The notes under the pieces were generated by a model. It was not told where the DNA came from. It ran no database searches and saw nothing but the letters and a program-made list of their open reading frames with translations. Made by a program: the position numbers and the translations under genes. A DNA stretch of 64,000 nucleotides from Desulfamplus sp. (GTDB lineage: Bacteria > Desulfobacterota > Desulfobacteria > Desulfobacterales > Desulfobacteraceae), in the NCBI GenBank assembly GCA_015231615.1, contig JADGBE010000001.1, forward strand, positions 62,001 through 126,000, written 5' to 3'. The first letter of the stretch is position 1, and every line of letters begins with the position of its first letter. Shown one piece after another: positions 17,342 through 24,771 of this stretch.

Positions 17342-17401
17342 TATTTTATATTTGAAAACTGATTAAAACTTACCAATCTATAAACTTTAGAATTATTGGT
17401 A

Positions 17402-18091
17402 TTAGTTATCTTTTTTAAAATCCTCTTTTGAATTAAAGAGAGCTTCTACTCTCTTCTCTTTTCCACCCTCAACTATAACTTTACCAGAATCTTGAAATAA
17501 TATGATCTTTTTTCCAGTTACGTAGCTCTCTCCAGTCATAACACGCGGTGCATCTCCTGTAAGAACGAGCTTTTGATCTGTTGAAGTATAGATAGCTTGA
17601 TCCCCTGATGCTGTTCTATTGCCAGAGATAAATTTCACATTGCCTGATGCTGTCAGTGATTTAATATCATGCTTGTTAGTTTCTTTATTATCTTTTTTCT
17701 CTTTCTCAGTAAAAAGCAAAACTGAGATTTTATCTGCCTTAATGACAGAAACACCTTGGGTTGCAACAACATTGCCTGAAAATGCTATTATTGATGACTC
17801 TTTTTCAACCAGCATAGAATCTGATGTTATATGTAGTTTCTTATCCTGCTGAGATGCTAATACTTTTTGTTTCTCAGATTTGTTTTGCTCTTCAGAGGAT
17901 ATCGGCTCTGTTGTTGATATTTCATTTTTTTTATCATCAGCAGCCAATGGCGTTATCAAGTGAGGTATAATTAATAAAAAGAATGCTATAATTAAAAAAA
18001 AATTATATATTTTTTTTATTTTTATCACCTTATCATTTACATCTTTTTTAATTATTAATTTAGGTAGGTTATTGGCCACTCTTTTAGGCAT
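17402..18091 (-). CDS. lptA: LPS transport periplasmic protein LptA
   Basis: An OstA-fold beta-jellyroll protein that bridges LptC and LptD and carries LPS across the periplasm. A hydrophobic export segment (IYNFFLIIAFFLLIIP) is followed by a low-complexity Lys/Glu/Ser linker. The OstA domain begins at LHITSDSMLVEKES and includes ASGNVKFISGNRTASGDQA and LTGDAPRVMTG. I chose the ATG at 18091, two bases after the lptC stop, rather than one 13 codons upstream that overlaps lptC. It lies between lptC and lptB as in many proteobacteria. Confidence 0.9.
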   Translation of the reverse strand: MPKRVANNLPKLIIKKDVNDKVIKIKKIYNFFLIIAFFLLIIPHLITPLAADDKKNEISTTEPISSEEQNKSEKQKVLASQQDKKLHITSDSMLVEKESSIIAFSGNVVATQGVSVIKADKISVLLFTEKEKKDNKETNKHDIKSLTASGNVKFISGNRTASGDQAIYTSTDQKLVLTGDAPRVMTGESYVTGKKIILFQDSGKVIVEGGKEKRVEALFNSKEDFKKDN

Positions 18092-18092
18092 A

Positions 18093-18788
18093 CTATTGGG
18101 AAAAAACGAGAGATTCAGATATGATAGCATACACGTTACCTTTCAATTCAAGCGTATTTTTATTTATATCAATTTTCATGCTGTCAGATTCAATAATAGA
18201 TTCAGGAGGTGTAGAGTCATTATTATAAGAGGAGTTATTGGTTACTGTTATATGCTCATTTGAATATATTATATGGCTTTTTTTTTCATAATGCAACTGG
18301 TCAGTTTTAAGTATAGAACCACGATATTGAATTATAACATTATCATATAGCTCTATATCATTCTCTTTTGTGTTAATATATCCCTTTTTTGATGTTGCAA
18401 ATGCCTCTTCTCCGTTTTTAAGAAAAAAAACTAATGATATATCAACAATAAGAGCTTTAGCCTCGTTTTTTAAAAGTTTTGCTGACGATGCTTTAAGTGT
18501 CCACTCTTTTACTCCATTTCTTGTTGAAGTGTGTTGCATAGAGTTAAGTAATAAAGATGCATCTGAATCAACTTTAATCTCCTTAAAGGCTTTTTTTACT
18601 GATGTTAGTTTCTCATAGAAGTAAAATCCCGCAAGTGCTGCTAACATAAAAAAGAGAAGTATAAATAAGATAATCTTAATCTTTGCTGAGGTAACTCTCT
18701 TTATGGAAGATAGAAATTTAACACTTTTTAATACCAATGATGTAAAATGCCCTCCCACAGACCTTTTGCCTTTAGGATTATCTCGCAT
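18093..18788 (-). CDS. lptC: LPS export protein LptC
   Basis: A bitopic inner-membrane protein of the Lpt bridge. A single membrane helix (about residues 38-58) is followed by a periplasmic jellyroll with SLLLNSMQHTSTRNGVKEW and LELKGNVYA. As listed it overlaps the end of kdsC by 61 bases. A TTG near 18741 preceded by GGAGGG would shorten the overlap, so the true start is uncertain. It belongs to the kdsA-kdsC-lptC-lptA-lptB run. Confidence 0.85.
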   Translation of the reverse strand: MRDNPKGKRSVGGHFTSLVLKSVKFLSSIKRVTSAKIKIILFILLFFMLAALAGFYFYEKLTSVKKAFKEIKVDSDASLLLNSMQHTSTRNGVKEWTLKASSAKLLKNEAKALIVDISLVFFLKNGEEAFATSKKGYINTKENDIELYDNVIIQYRGSILKTDQLHYEKKSHIIYSNEHITVTNNSSYNNDSTPPESIIESDSMKIDINKNTLELKGNVYAIISESLVFSQ

Positions 18789-19243
18789 ATTTCACGCACT
18801 GCACCATCTCCACCTCTATTTTTAGTTGTATAATTTGCTATTTGAATAACTTCGGGCGAGGCATTGGCAACAGCAAAAGAGAAGCCGCACTGTCTCATTA
18901 CAGAAATATCGGGCAAATCATCACCTGCAAAAGCAACTTCATTTTTTTCAACTTCCAAGCTTTTCAGGATAGTTTTCAAAGCCCCTGCTTTATCTTTCAC
19001 TCCATCAAATATAAGATCAATACCAAGATTTTTGCACCTTGCACTCAATGCACCATTCGCAACTCTTCCTGTAATAATACCTACTTTTACCCCTGAATCC
19101 ATCAACAACCTAAGTCCAAATCCATCTTTTGAACAAAAACTTTTAATCTCTTCACCTGAATCTGTGTAAGTAATTTTTCCGTCAGTTAGAACACCATCAA
19201 CATCAAGAAGAAGAAGTTTTATTTTAACAAGACTATTTTCCAT
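18728..19243 (-). CDS. kdsC: 3-deoxy-D-manno-octulosonate 8-phosphate phosphatase KdsC
   Basis: A HAD-family phosphatase that removes phosphate from Kdo-8-phosphate. Motif I is LLLDVDGVLTDG with the nucleophilic Asp, motif II lies in GIITGR, and motif IV is AFAGDDLPD. The ATG at 19243 has GGAGA five bases upstream and gives 171 residues, normal for KdsC. An upstream in-frame ATG at 19321 lacks such a site and adds atypical residues. It is flanked by kdsA and lptC. Confidence 0.94.
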   Translation of the reverse strand: MENSLVKIKLLLLDVDGVLTDGKITYTDSGEEIKSFCSKDGFGLRLLMDSGVKVGIITGRVANGALSARCKNLGIDLIFDGVKDKAGALKTILKSLEVEKNEVAFAGDDLPDISVMRQCGFSFAVANASPEVIQIANYTTKNRGGDGAVREICEIILKAKGLWEGILHHWY

Positions 19244-19371
19244 TATCTCTCCTAATTTGAAATGGCTTACAAACTCTTGAAGATTACCAAATATCACTCT
19301 ACGCGTCATAACTCTAAGCATCTATACTTCAAACAGGAATAAATTTAGCTTTTATATATGCAAAACTCAAC

Positions 19372-20223
19372 TTATAAACGAGAGCAGTATATTTCAGAAG
19401 AGATAGCTTCTCTTATTTTGACAAGAGTATTAAGTAAAGATGCCATATTTTCAAGAGGAATTGAATTAGGACCGTCGCATAGTGCTTTATTAGGATCAGG
19501 GTGAGTCTCAATAAATATACCATCTGCACCAGCAGCAACAGCAGCTCTTGCTAAATACGGTGCAAAATGGCTTTCACCTGAAGATGCTGTGCCACCGCCA
19601 CCCGGAAATTGGACGCTGTGAGTCGCATCAAAGATTACAGATACCCCCATATTCTTTATAATCTGTATAGATCGAAAATCTACAACAAGGTTGTTATAAC
19701 CAAATGTTGTGCCTCTCTCTGTAATACTTATTTCTGTGGAACCGCAAGCTCTTGCTTTTTCAATGATGTTCAAACATTCATAAGGAGATAAAAATTGTCC
19801 TTTCTTGATATTAAGTGGCTTACCAGTTTTTGCTGCAGCACAAATCAGATCAGTTTGGCGACATAAAAACGCTGGAATCTGTATTACATCAAGCACCTCT
19901 GCCGCTATCTTAGCCTGTTCTGGGGAGTGTATGTCAGATATAATTTGTAAATTGAGGTTCTCTTTTATATCTTTTAATATTGCAATTCCCTTTGCAAAAC
20001 CAGGCCCCCTAAAAGAGTTAATTGATGAGCGGTTAGCCTTATCAAAAGATGCTTTGAAAATAAATGGAATATCAAGCTCAGAAGTTATCTTTTTTAACTC
20101 TGATGCAATCTTAAAAGTTGTCTCTTCACTCTCAATTACACACGGACCAGATATTAAAAATAGTTTATTGTGTTTAATTATTTCATTAGAATCTTGCTCT
20201 TTTGAATAATGTGGATACATCAC
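19372..20223 (-). CDS. kdsA: 3-deoxy-8-phosphooctulonate synthase (Kdo-8-P synthase)
   Basis: Condenses phosphoenolpyruvate and arabinose 5-phosphate to Kdo-8-phosphate. The LISGPCVIESEE strand, FKASFDKANRSS, GQFLSPYE and the metal-site DATHSVQFPGG loop are present. The Cys in GPCVIES, where the E. coli enzyme has Asn, marks the metal-dependent class II enzyme. The length of 283 is normal. It heads the LPS gene run; the 273-base gap upstream separates it from a divergent gene and should hold its promoter, though I see no convincing consensus. Confidence 0.95.
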   Translation of the reverse strand: MMYPHYSKEQDSNEIIKHNKLFLISGPCVIESEETTFKIASELKKITSELDIPFIFKASFDKANRSSINSFRGPGFAKGIAILKDIKENLNLQIISDIHSPEQAKIAAEVLDVIQIPAFLCRQTDLICAAAKTGKPLNIKKGQFLSPYECLNIIEKARACGSTEISITERGTTFGYNNLVVDFRSIQIIKNMGVSVIFDATHSVQFPGGGGTASSGESHFAPYLARAAVAAGADGIFIETHPDPNKALCDGPNSIPLENMASLLNTLVKIREAISSEIYCSRL

Positions 20224-20496
20224 AAAATACTCCGTTGAATTATTTGATGTTCAATATATCTTTAAGTAGAATTTATAAGTAGCTTTAAAACTCTCAAGAG
20301 TTATAAAATATATACTCTAAGAATATTCTACATTAGAATTACCGATTAATCTTAATCTGTTCTTGAAATTCTTAGATAAAGTGTAGTAAAGCAGTCAAGA
20401 TATTTATATATATAAAATCCTTAGCAAAAAAATACAACAACCAAATATCTAACCAGATTCTTAAAATAATAAAATAGGTATATAAAAAATACTAAA

Positions 20497-21009
20497 ATGG
20501 TAGCGATATTAATGAAAATAGATAAACAGAAATCTCTTAAATACATATTAGCTCTATTAGTTTTTATAACTATAGTTTTTTGGGCACAACCCATGGGACA
20601 AAATAGTCGTTCTAAATCACTAAATGCCCAATATGATAAGATTCTACACAATTATGAGTTGACAAAAAAAATGGAACAGTCAGACTTAAAGCCAATTTTT
20701 CTTAAAATTGTTAATATGCGTCTTAAATGCTATTCAGATACTTCAGACTACCTTCTAAGACTTTCAAATTGTCGCAAGCAATATCAATATGAACTATTGA
20801 GAGCTGCGAGAGAAAATTTAAAATCTTCCCCAAGTCTTGGAGAGTTTATGCTTTGCATACAAAATTGCCCTCTTGCTTATTCATTTTGTAATGGAGAAGA
20901 GTTGACAGAAAATGAATCTCAAAATTGCCAAGAGACAGAGGTGTTATGTGTGGAAGGCTGCCTTGATGCTTTTTGGCGAGGTCGTGGATTTAATAATACA
21001 TCTGATTGA
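20497..21009 (+). CDS. Cys-rich exported protein of unknown function
   Basis: A 170-residue protein with an N-terminal hydrophobic helix (about residues 15-32, IL/AL/V-rich) that looks like a signal anchor. Eight cysteines lie in the mature part, including CIQNCPLAYSFC and a later CVEGC. An even number of cysteines in an exported domain suggests disulfides, though metal binding is possible. An ATG at 20512 is an equally good start. It precedes the SPFH-domain gene by 57 bases on the same strand, so the two may be cotranscribed. I do not recognise the family. Confidence 0.7.
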   Translation: MVAILMKIDKQKSLKYILALLVFITIVFWAQPMGQNSRSKSLNAQYDKILHNYELTKKMEQSDLKPIFLKIVNMRLKCYSDTSDYLLRLSNCRKQYQYELLRAARENLKSSPSLGEFMLCIQNCPLAYSFCNGEELTENESQNCQETEVLCVEGCLDAFWRGRGFNNTSD

Positions 21010-21066
21010 TTAGCTAATTTTACTATAACTATATTAAAATGACTAAAACTCTTTAGGATAAAAAAA

Positions 21067-22266
21067 ATGGCTCTCTGGGAAAAAATTAAAAAAAATTCAT
21101 TATTAGTAATAGTAACATCTCTTATTATTTTATTTTTGTTAGTATATCTTGCAGATCTTATTTTCATAACTATCTATCCTGGTTATGCGGGTGTCCTTTT
21201 TAAAAGATTTTTTGGTGCTGGAACTGAAGGAAATTTTGATTCTGGAACTGAAAGATTTTTTAATTCTGGAACTGTAATAAATAAGGTTTATGATGAAGGA
21301 CTCAATATCATTGCACCATGGGATAAGATGTATATCTATGATGTGCGTATTCAAGAAAAGAAGCAGTATGTCAGTGTATTGAGCCAAAATGGATTGACAA
21401 TTGAAGTTGTTGTCTCGGTTAGATACCATATTGAAAGAGATAAGACACCGATATTACATAAAAGAGTTGGACCTGAGTATGAGAGAAAAATTATTATCCC
21501 CTCTATAATTTCATCTGTAAGGGAGGTGGTTGGTGAATATCTGCCCGAAGAGATTTACACTACGGCAAGACATCTTATCCAAGACAAATTGCTTATTGAG
21601 GTAGTTGAGGAGACAGGTAGAATTCCAATAGTTTATGATGACTTTATTGTTGAAAATATCATGTTGCCAGAGTTAATTAATAACGCCATTGAACTAAAAC
21701 TAAAACAACAGCAGCAATATTTAGAGTATGAATTTAGGGTCAAAAAAGCTGAAAGAGAGATTGAAAGAAAGGAGAAAGAGGCAATAGGTATTAGCAACTT
21801 TCAAAAGATCGTTACAGAGAGCCTTTCACCTGACCTATTGAAATGGAAAGGTATTATGGCAACCCTTGAGTTGGCAAAATCATCAAATACAAAAGTCATT
21901 ATTGTTGGTGGTGAAAACGGACTTCCAATTATTTTTAATGCAGATTCGGCAAGCTCTTCACCTTCTTCTTCAGACTCTTTATCGCTTTCTGGAGATAAGA
22001 ATGTAGTATCTTTGGATAGTAAAGACAAATCAATGTATGATGATGATAATAATGCAGATCAATATGTTGATGATGAAAAACCTATGGAGATAAATAAAGG
22101 TTCCCTATCTACGAAACAAAATATAGATGTAGATAAATTAAAAAATAATGATATGAGTAAAGCTGATAATATTCAAGAGAGTATAGATGCAGAAAAAGAA
22201 AAGAGGGGCGACTCAACAAATATAGCAAAGATAGAGACAATAAAAGTAGAAAAAGATAAAAAATAA
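21067..22266 (+). CDS. SPFH/prohibitin (band 7) domain membrane protein
   Basis: A 399-residue protein with one N-terminal membrane helix (about residues 10-35). An SPFH domain follows (about 38-230, with IYPGYAGVLFKR, EGLNIIAPWDKMYIYDVRIQ and YLPEEIYTT). A short coiled coil runs to about 250 (EREIERKEKEA), and then comes a long Asp/Lys/Ser-rich tail without clear fold. SPFH proteins form membrane rings that organise lipids or hold proteases such as FtsH. A 24-base unit is repeated about 2.4 times inside the domain at 21217-21274. The start has AGGAT upstream. The function here is unknown. Confidence 0.88.
   Translation: MALWEKIKKNSLLVIVTSLIILFLLVYLADLIFITIYPGYAGVLFKRFFGAGTEGNFDSGTERFFNSGTVINKVYDEGLNIIAPWDKMYIYDVRIQEKKQYVSVLSQNGLTIEVVVSVRYHIERDKTPILHKRVGPEYERKIIIPSIISSVREVVGEYLPEEIYTTARHLIQDKLLIEVVEETGRIPIVYDDFIVENIMLPELINNAIELKLKQQQQYLEYEFRVKKAEREIERKEKEAIGISNFQKIVTESLSPDLLKWKGIMATLELAKSSNTKVIIVGGENGLPIIFNADSASSSPSSSDSLSLSGDKNVVSLDSKDKSMYDDDNNADQYVDDEKPMEINKGSLSTKQNIDVDKLKNNDMSKADNIQESIDAEKEKRGDSTNIAKIETIKVEKDKK
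21217..21274 (+). repeat. 24-bp tandem repeat inside the SPFH gene
   Basis: Units at 21217-21240, 21241-21264 and a partial unit at 21265-21274 encode SGTExxF-type octapeptides (GTEGNFDS, GTERFFNS, GT). The duplication is in frame and lies between the first beta-strand and the EGLNIIAPWDK strand of the SPFH domain. It probably lengthens a surface loop. Confidence 0.85.
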
Positions 22267-22301
22267 GGATAACTAAAACTAACAAAAGAGGATCGATAAT
22301 T

Positions 22302-22367
22302 ATGCTGGTTATATTTACTATAATTTTGGTAATATTGTGGTTTTCTTGGCAAGCCTACAATAATTAA
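22302..22367 (+). CDS. Candidate 21-residue membrane microprotein
   Basis: A short frame, ATG to TAA, encoding one hydrophobic helix: MLVIFTIILVILWF followed by SWQAYNN. AGAGGA lies about ten bases before the ATG. It follows the SPFH gene by 35 bases and precedes a strong terminator at 22462, so it would be the last cistron of that transcript. Such single-helix peptides often accompany membrane complexes. Its reality rests on composition, position and a plausible ribosome site only. Confidence 0.45.
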   Translation: MLVIFTIILVILWFSWQAYNN

Positions 22368-22461
22368 AATTTTAAAGGCGGTTTAGAAGCCAGAATTTTA
22401 AAAAAGTTTTAAACGTTGTAAAATGAATATTAAATAGACTCTAAATTAAAAAAATACTTTT

Positions 22462-22496
22462 ATAAGAAACCCCGCCTTAATCGCGGGGTTTCTTAT
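22462..22496. terminator. Strong bidirectional intrinsic terminator
   Basis: A perfect 12-base stem, AAGAAACCCCGC with GCGGGGTTTCTT, around a seven-base loop. A/T-rich flanks lie on both sides. It sits between the plus-strand SPFH unit and the minus-strand chemoreceptor gene, so it can end both transcripts. Confidence 0.9.
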
Positions 22497-22527
22497 TGGA
22501 TAAAAATTTAATTACGCAGAAAGTCTA

Positions 22528-24600
22528 TTATATCTTAAACTTTTTGATAGACTCCTTAAGTTCTCCTGCAAGTTTGAAAAGCTCAGAAGCACTTGATTCA
22601 ACTTTAGCACTGCTTAAAGCGATGTTTTTTGAATTATCAGTTATTTGAGAAATATCTTGTGTGATATTAACAGATATTTCTGCACTATGGGCAACTTTCT
22701 GGTTGACTTCAGTAAACCCTTGTGAAGCGTGGGCAATATTTTGGGCAACTTCATTTGTGGCAGCAGATTGTTCGCCAACTGCTACGGCAATTGTTGATAC
22801 AATATCATTAACATCGTTATTTACAGCTGCAATCTGTTTTATCTCACCAACTGTTGTAGATATTGCATTTTGGATCTTCTCTATCTCTTTTTTAATTTCA
22901 CTTGTAGCTGTAGAGGTCTGCTGTGCAAGAACCTTTATCTCTCCTGCTACAACTGCAAAGCCTTTTCCAGCCTCACCAGCTCTTGCAGCCTCAATTGTTG
23001 CATTTAGGGCAAGAAGGTTGGTTTGAGCTGAGATATTTGTAATAACTTCCGTTACTTTTCCAATCTCTTGAGCTGCCTGACCAAGTTCATTTACACGCTC
23101 TGAAGTTTTTTGAGCCTGTGCTACTGCATTATTCGTTATTTTTTTAGCTTTATCTGTATTTTTTGCAATCTCTTGAATAGATGCAGCCATCTCTTCAGTT
23201 GCAGCAGCAACAAAACCAAGATTGTTAAGAGCCTGTTCTGATGAAGCAGCTACCGAATGTCTGTTATCGTTCATTTTAATATTGGCACTGTTTACCTTAT
23301 CTGCTTTCTCTGAAGTCTCTTTTGACCCTTTTGCCATCTCTTTTGATATATTTGAAAGCTCTGATGCAGAATATGATAACTTCTCAACTCCATCTTTGAT
23401 GTTCCCAAAAATAGAGCTAAGACTTGATGCCATAAAATTTAGTGATGATGCCATCATGCCAATTTCATCTTTTTTATTAATATCAACACGTTGTCTAAAA
23501 TCACCTTCAGATATTTTTTTTGCACATTCAACCCCTTTAAGAATTGGGGAGGTAATTGAACCAGTAATGATAAATATAACTATCATACCAGCAAACAGAA
23601 AACCTACACCTATAATTATGCTTATGTAAGTCATTTTCATTGCATCAGCAACAACCTCTTTGTCAGGAACATTTATCAAGACTGCCCAAGGAGTTGTGGC
23701 TCTGCCTACATTTATTGGAACACAAATTCTGGTAACTTTAGCACCAACTGTTTTTGAATAGTTTTCAGTTATAAATCCTTTGCCGGACTTAATATCTTCA
23801 AGAAAAGGTTCTGCCCATGAGTCATTTTCGTTAATTGATTTGCCAAGACGTTCAGAGTTTGGGTGAGCTACATAGACACCATTATTTGAAATAATACTCA
23901 TGTAGCCAGTTTCATATATTTTAAGATCAGTTACAAGTTTAGTAAAATCTGACATTGCAATATCTACAGTAACAAGCCCAATAAACTTTCCATTTGATTT
24001 TATTGGGGCAGATAGGGTTGTCATCAATACATCAACACCGTCAACTGGATAGATATAAGGCTCAATAATCGACTCATCACCTGACTTTCTTGGGAGAATA
24101 TACCAATCTCCAATTCCAGGTTTTTCATAATCCATGAGTGGATCAACCTGAATTTTCCCATTACTACGATAAACATAAGGGATAAATCTACCTGTAGCAT
24201 CGTGGTATGGTTTACTTACAAATTCGCTATCTTTTCCATCAAGAGCATTTGGTTCCCAACAGGTGCTCATTCCAAAAAAAGATGTATTGTCGTCAAACAC
24301 CTGTTTTAGCATGGCTGTCATAAGCTCTCTATCAAGCGGTGTTCCGCTCTCTTTCATACCTTCAAATGCCTGAGAAAGTGTCCGTGCTGTATCCATTGCA
24401 ACCTGTAACTCTGCATCAATAAAATTACTATATCTGTTTGCAGTCTCTACAGCCTTATCAATAGCCTCTTTTTCGGCACCATTCATTGCTGTGATAGATA
24501 CAAAGGCAATGGTAATAATAAATCCAAGAATGGTAATGCCTCCAATTGAAATAAGCATGTGGGTTCTAAGTTTAAGATTTCTCAATCCGTCTATAATCAT
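22528..24600 (-). CDS. Methyl-accepting chemotaxis protein with periplasmic Cache domain
   Basis: A 690-residue chemoreceptor. It has membrane helix 1 (about residues 12-35), a large periplasmic double-Cache region ([46 protein letters not shown]), helix 2 (about 325-350), HAMP and a cytoplasmic signalling hairpin. The tip [20 protein letters not shown] is intact. I chose ATG 24600 with AGGAG five bases upstream; the frame extends 45 codons farther but runs into repeat sequence. No CheA/CheW genes are nearby. The ligand is unknown; Cache domains often bind small organic acids or amino acids. There is no C-terminal CheR-tethering pentapeptide. Confidence 0.95.
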   Translation of the reverse strand: MIIDGLRNLKLRTHMLISIGGITILGFIITIAFVSITAMNGAEKEAIDKAVETANRYSNFIDAELQVAMDTARTLSQAFEGMKESGTPLDRELMTAMLKQVFDDNTSFFGMSTCWEPNALDGKDSEFVSKPYHDATGRFIPYVYRSNGKIQVDPLMDYEKPGIGDWYILPRKSGDESIIEPYIYPVDGVDVLMTTLSAPIKSNGKFIGLVTVDIAMSDFTKLVTDLKIYETGYMSIISNNGVYVAHPNSERLGKSINENDSWAEPFLEDIKSGKGFITENYSKTVGAKVTRICVPINVGRATTPWAVLINVPDKEVVADAMKMTYISIIIGVGFLFAGMIVIFIITGSITSPILKGVECAKKISEGDFRQRVDINKKDEIGMMASSLNFMASSLSSIFGNIKDGVEKLSYSASELSNISKEMAKGSKETSEKADKVNSANIKMNDNRHSVAASSEQALNNLGFVAAATEEMAASIQEIAKNTDKAKKITNNAVAQAQKTSERVNELGQAAQEIGKVTEVITNISAQTNLLALNATIEAARAGEAGKGFAVVAGEIKVLAQQTSTATSEIKKEIEKIQNAISTTVGEIKQIAAVNNDVNDIVSTIAVAVGEQSAATNEVAQNIAHASQGFTEVNQKVAHSAEISVNITQDISQITDNSKNIALSSAKVESSASELFKLAGELKESIKKFKI

Positions 24601-24653
24601 AAATACTCCTGCGTTGGTTACGTTATTGTTTATAAATACCCAATTTATTATTG

Positions 24654-24678
24654 AAAATGGGGAGATGTCCCCCATTTT
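24654..24678. other. Hairpin in the chemoreceptor leader
   Basis: AAAATGGGG pairs with CCCCATTTT around a short centre, 54 bases or more before the chemoreceptor ATG. It could be a structured 5' leader. On the plus strand it is followed by a T-rich stretch, but no plus-strand gene ends here. Confidence 0.45.
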
Positions 24679-24692
24679 TGTTGGTTTTTTAT

Positions 24693-24722
24693 GCAAAGAT
24701 ATACATATTTGTATGTCTTTGC
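24693..24722. other. Palindromic hairpin between the Mo enzyme and chemoreceptor genes
   Basis: GCAAAGATATACA and its near-complement TGTATGTCTTTGC form a 30-base inverted repeat with one wobble pair. It abuts and slightly overlaps copy 3 of the 68-bp repeat. There is no T-run, so a terminator role is doubtful. Confidence 0.5.
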
Positions 24723-24771
24723 TCAGAAATTGCAATCTGATATTAATTGCAGCGAAGCTGCCTATGTTCTA
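24720..24771. repeat. Dispersed 68-bp repeat, degenerate copy 3
   Basis: It starts with CTTTGCTCAG and ends with CTATGTTCTA, like copy 2, but the central palindrome has been shortened and diverged (GCAGCGAAGCTGC). Its right end supplies the TAG stop of the molybdopterin oxidoreductase gene, so insertion may have reset the C-terminus of that protein. Confidence 0.65.

Noticed and set aside
24600-24735. Longer start for the chemoreceptor adding 45 residues
   Set aside because: The extension runs into the dispersed repeat and hairpin, and the ATG at 24600 has a good AGGAG site at the right distance.
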